Shown here in pieces: positions 4,159 through 5,350 of a stretch of 5,350 nt of DNA. The notes beneath the pieces were generated by a model. The model ran no database searches, was not told the DNA's origin, and was given only the letters and a program-made list of their open reading frames with translations. The stretch spans positions 1 to 5,350 of the forward strand of contig CAIZHO010000327.1 in NCBI GenBank assembly GCA_903932805.1, in the 5' to 3' direction. This DNA comes from an uncultured Roseiflexaceae bacterium. Its GTDB lineage: Bacteria; Chloroflexota; Chloroflexia; Chloroflexales; Roseiflexaceae. Position 1 is the first letter of the stretch; each line of letters begins with the position of its first letter. Both the position numbers and the translations under genes were made by a program.

Positions 4159-5350
4159 TGGGTGAGACCATCAATGCGTGGTTTCTGCCAGCCCATGACT
4201 GCGTCGATCCAGAGCGCACTGCTGACCCATGCGACATACGCGACGACGAGCAATACCAGCAGACGCCCCGCCCAACCATAGCGCCACACGCGCTGGATGC
4301 ACCAGCCCACGGCAACTGCAATCAACGGCGCACCTGTATACAGATAGCGAACTTGGGCACGCGTCAGTGCCTCGACGGTGGCAAACACTGCGACCACGGC
4401 GAGCCATGGGATGGCCACACGAGGCCGTTGCCACACCAGCACGGCTAGCGCTATAATCGCGGCGCCGATAGGGACTGGTGCTAAGCCGACGGTGAATGCG
4501 ACCCCCAACTGTGCCAGGATTGCTGGACTGATGGGTTGGATGAGAGCGCTACCACTTGCGCCGACGTTCCCCAGAAATGTCAGATACAAGGGCAGTACGG
4601 CAACCCCCGCCACAACCACTGGCAGGGAGCGCCACCACCACTGCGGGCGGAAGCGGTCGGGTTCGGCCAGACGCAACGCGCTATACCAAACGGCCGCAAT
4701 GAACGTTTCGCCGATGTGGGTCAACGCCACCACCGCGAAGAGCACTGCTGCCAACCACGCGGATTTTGCGGTACCCCGGGTGGTCAAGTAGGCAATCGCA
4801 AAGGTCAGCACGTGCGCGCTGATTTGCTGCATAAACGCCCAGTACAACACACTCGACGACAACGGCATCAGCAACACGAGGAACGCACCGAGCAGTGCAG
4901 CCCGGGGCGGGAACGACACCCGCTTGAGCAAAAGCCAGACGAGGAGCGCGATCGACGTCTCGGCGCAGACGATCATGAGGTGCATGGCAAGATGCGTCCC
5001 AAGCACTTCTGCGAGCGCATCGGAAACACGGTAGAACAGTGGCAAGATGACCGATTGGCGGCGCCCGAATTCGTACGGATGGGCGCTCATGGTCCATATC
5101 CCGGTGCGGAAGTCACTCAACCTCCGCAGATGGATTGCATACTCATGCCCCTCGAACGAAGGTGCCCGCATACCCCATAACCGCAGTAGGAGCATCCTCG
5201 CCCATCCCGTCAACAGGACTACGGGGAACCAACGACGCAACAGCCATACGGCGAGCGGGACGATGATCGACACCCCTGCGAGATTGCGTACCCACAACCC
5301 GGCGGCACGTGGGTTGCTCCACTGCATCACGGTTGCCATGAGCAACATCA
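4155..5350 (-). CDS. Polytopic membrane protein, possibly GT-C type glycosyltransferase (5' end uncertain)
   Basis: An integral membrane protein of at least 397 residues with roughly ten to eleven hydrophobic segments, at about residues 17-37, 41-58, 119-141, 149-171, 174-190, 196-222, 242-260, 280-306, 312-328, 336-352 and 362-381. Between the second and third lies a long, partly polar stretch (about 60-118) with FEGHEYAIHLRRL. An acidic motif in the first large outer loop followed by many helices is typical of GT-C glycosyltransferases that use lipid-linked sugars, but no family-specific motif is certain, so the assignment is tentative. Basic residues are common in the short loops (LRRWF, WQRPR). 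The first ATG lies at 5348, two bases from the window edge. The two bases before it fit an NTG codon, so the frame may continue beyond the window. Internal Met codons at 5339 and 5327 have no ribosome binding site. The TAA overlaps the TAG of the convergent gene, and no terminator is visible. Confidence 0.7.
   Translation of the reverse strand, partial: MLLMATVMQWSNPRAAGLWVRNLAGVSIIVPLAVWLLRRWFPVVLLTGWARMLLLRLWGMRAPSFEGHEYAIHLRRLSDFRTGIWTMSAHPYEFGRRQSVILPLFYRVSDALAEVLGTHLAMHLMIVCAETSIALLVWLLLKRVSFPPRAALLGAFLVLLMPLSSSVLYWAFMQQISAHVLTFAIAYLTTRGTAKSAWLAAVLFAVVALTHIGETFIAAVWYSALRLAEPDRFRPQWWWRSLPVVVAGVAVLPLYLTFLGNVGASGSALIQPISPAILAQLGVAFTVGLAPVPIGAAIIALAVLVWQRPRVAIPWLAVVAVFATVEALTRAQVRYLYTGAPLIAVAVGWCIQRVWRYGWAGRLLVLLVVAYVAWVSSALWIDAVMGWQKPRIDGLTH

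Noticed and set aside
4536..5180. Plus-strand open frame of 214 codons opposite the membrane protein gene
   Set aside because: The translation is rich in Arg, Gln, His and Pro without motifs, as expected for the complement of a hydrophobic protein gene. The opposing frame has coherent membrane segments.
1..5350. CRISPR arrays, tRNA or rRNA genes, insertion sequences or att sites
   Set aside because: I saw no regularly spaced repeats, no tRNA cloverleaf with an acceptor end, and no transposase or terminal inverted repeats. The window is almost fully occupied by the six genes.

Overview
The window is a fairly GC-rich, densely coded bacterial chromosomal segment. The best guess for its source is the phylum Chloroflexota. 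This rests on three things: the dnaX-ybaB-recR gene order, a lipoprotein whose mature N-terminus is a long Thr/Pro/Val/Ala linker of the kind common in that phylum, and the general style of the proteins. It is an inference from features, not from a database search. I see no mobile element, CRISPR array, tRNA or rRNA.

Layout. (1) Bases 1-2053, + strand: a tight three-gene housekeeping cluster. It holds the 3' part of dnaX (clamp-loader subunit, 5' end outside the window), ybaB/ebfC (small nucleoid-associated protein) and a complete recR (recombination mediator). The genes are separated by 1 and 3 bases, and neither downstream gene has a clear Shine-Dalgarno sequence, so translational coupling is likely. 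(2) Bases 2054-2123: a 70-base convergent gap with a strong GC hairpin. Its T-tract lies on the minus-strand side, so it terminates the next gene rather than recR. (3) Bases 2124-3236, - strand: a DUF3048 (YerB-like) lipoprotein with a clear lipobox and an excellent ribosome binding site. (4) Bases 3237-3366: a 130-base divergent intergenic region with the start signals of both flanking genes. (5) Bases 3367-4158, + strand: an unrecognised 263-residue protein that carries the signature residues of a PD-(D/E)XK nuclease fold and ends in a very acidic tail. (6) Bases 4155-5350, - strand: a polytopic membrane protein, possibly of GT-C glycosyltransferase type. Its stop codon overlaps that of the nuclease-like gene, and its start is at or beyond the window edge.

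How they fit together. The dnaX, ybaB and recR products act in replication, nucleoid organisation and repair of stalled or gapped DNA. The nuclease-like gene is separately transcribed, about 1.3 kb from recR, with the oppositely oriented lipoprotein gene between them. A functional link to recR is possible but not shown. The lipoprotein and the membrane protein are cell-envelope proteins with no evident link to the repair genes.

The most interesting items are the uncharacterised PD-(D/E)XK-like protein, a C-run in the dnaX linker placed so that a -1 shift would stop almost at once (a possible route to a short gamma-like form), and the stop-over-stop convergent overlap at 4155-4158. I found no clear multi-gene novel system in this window.
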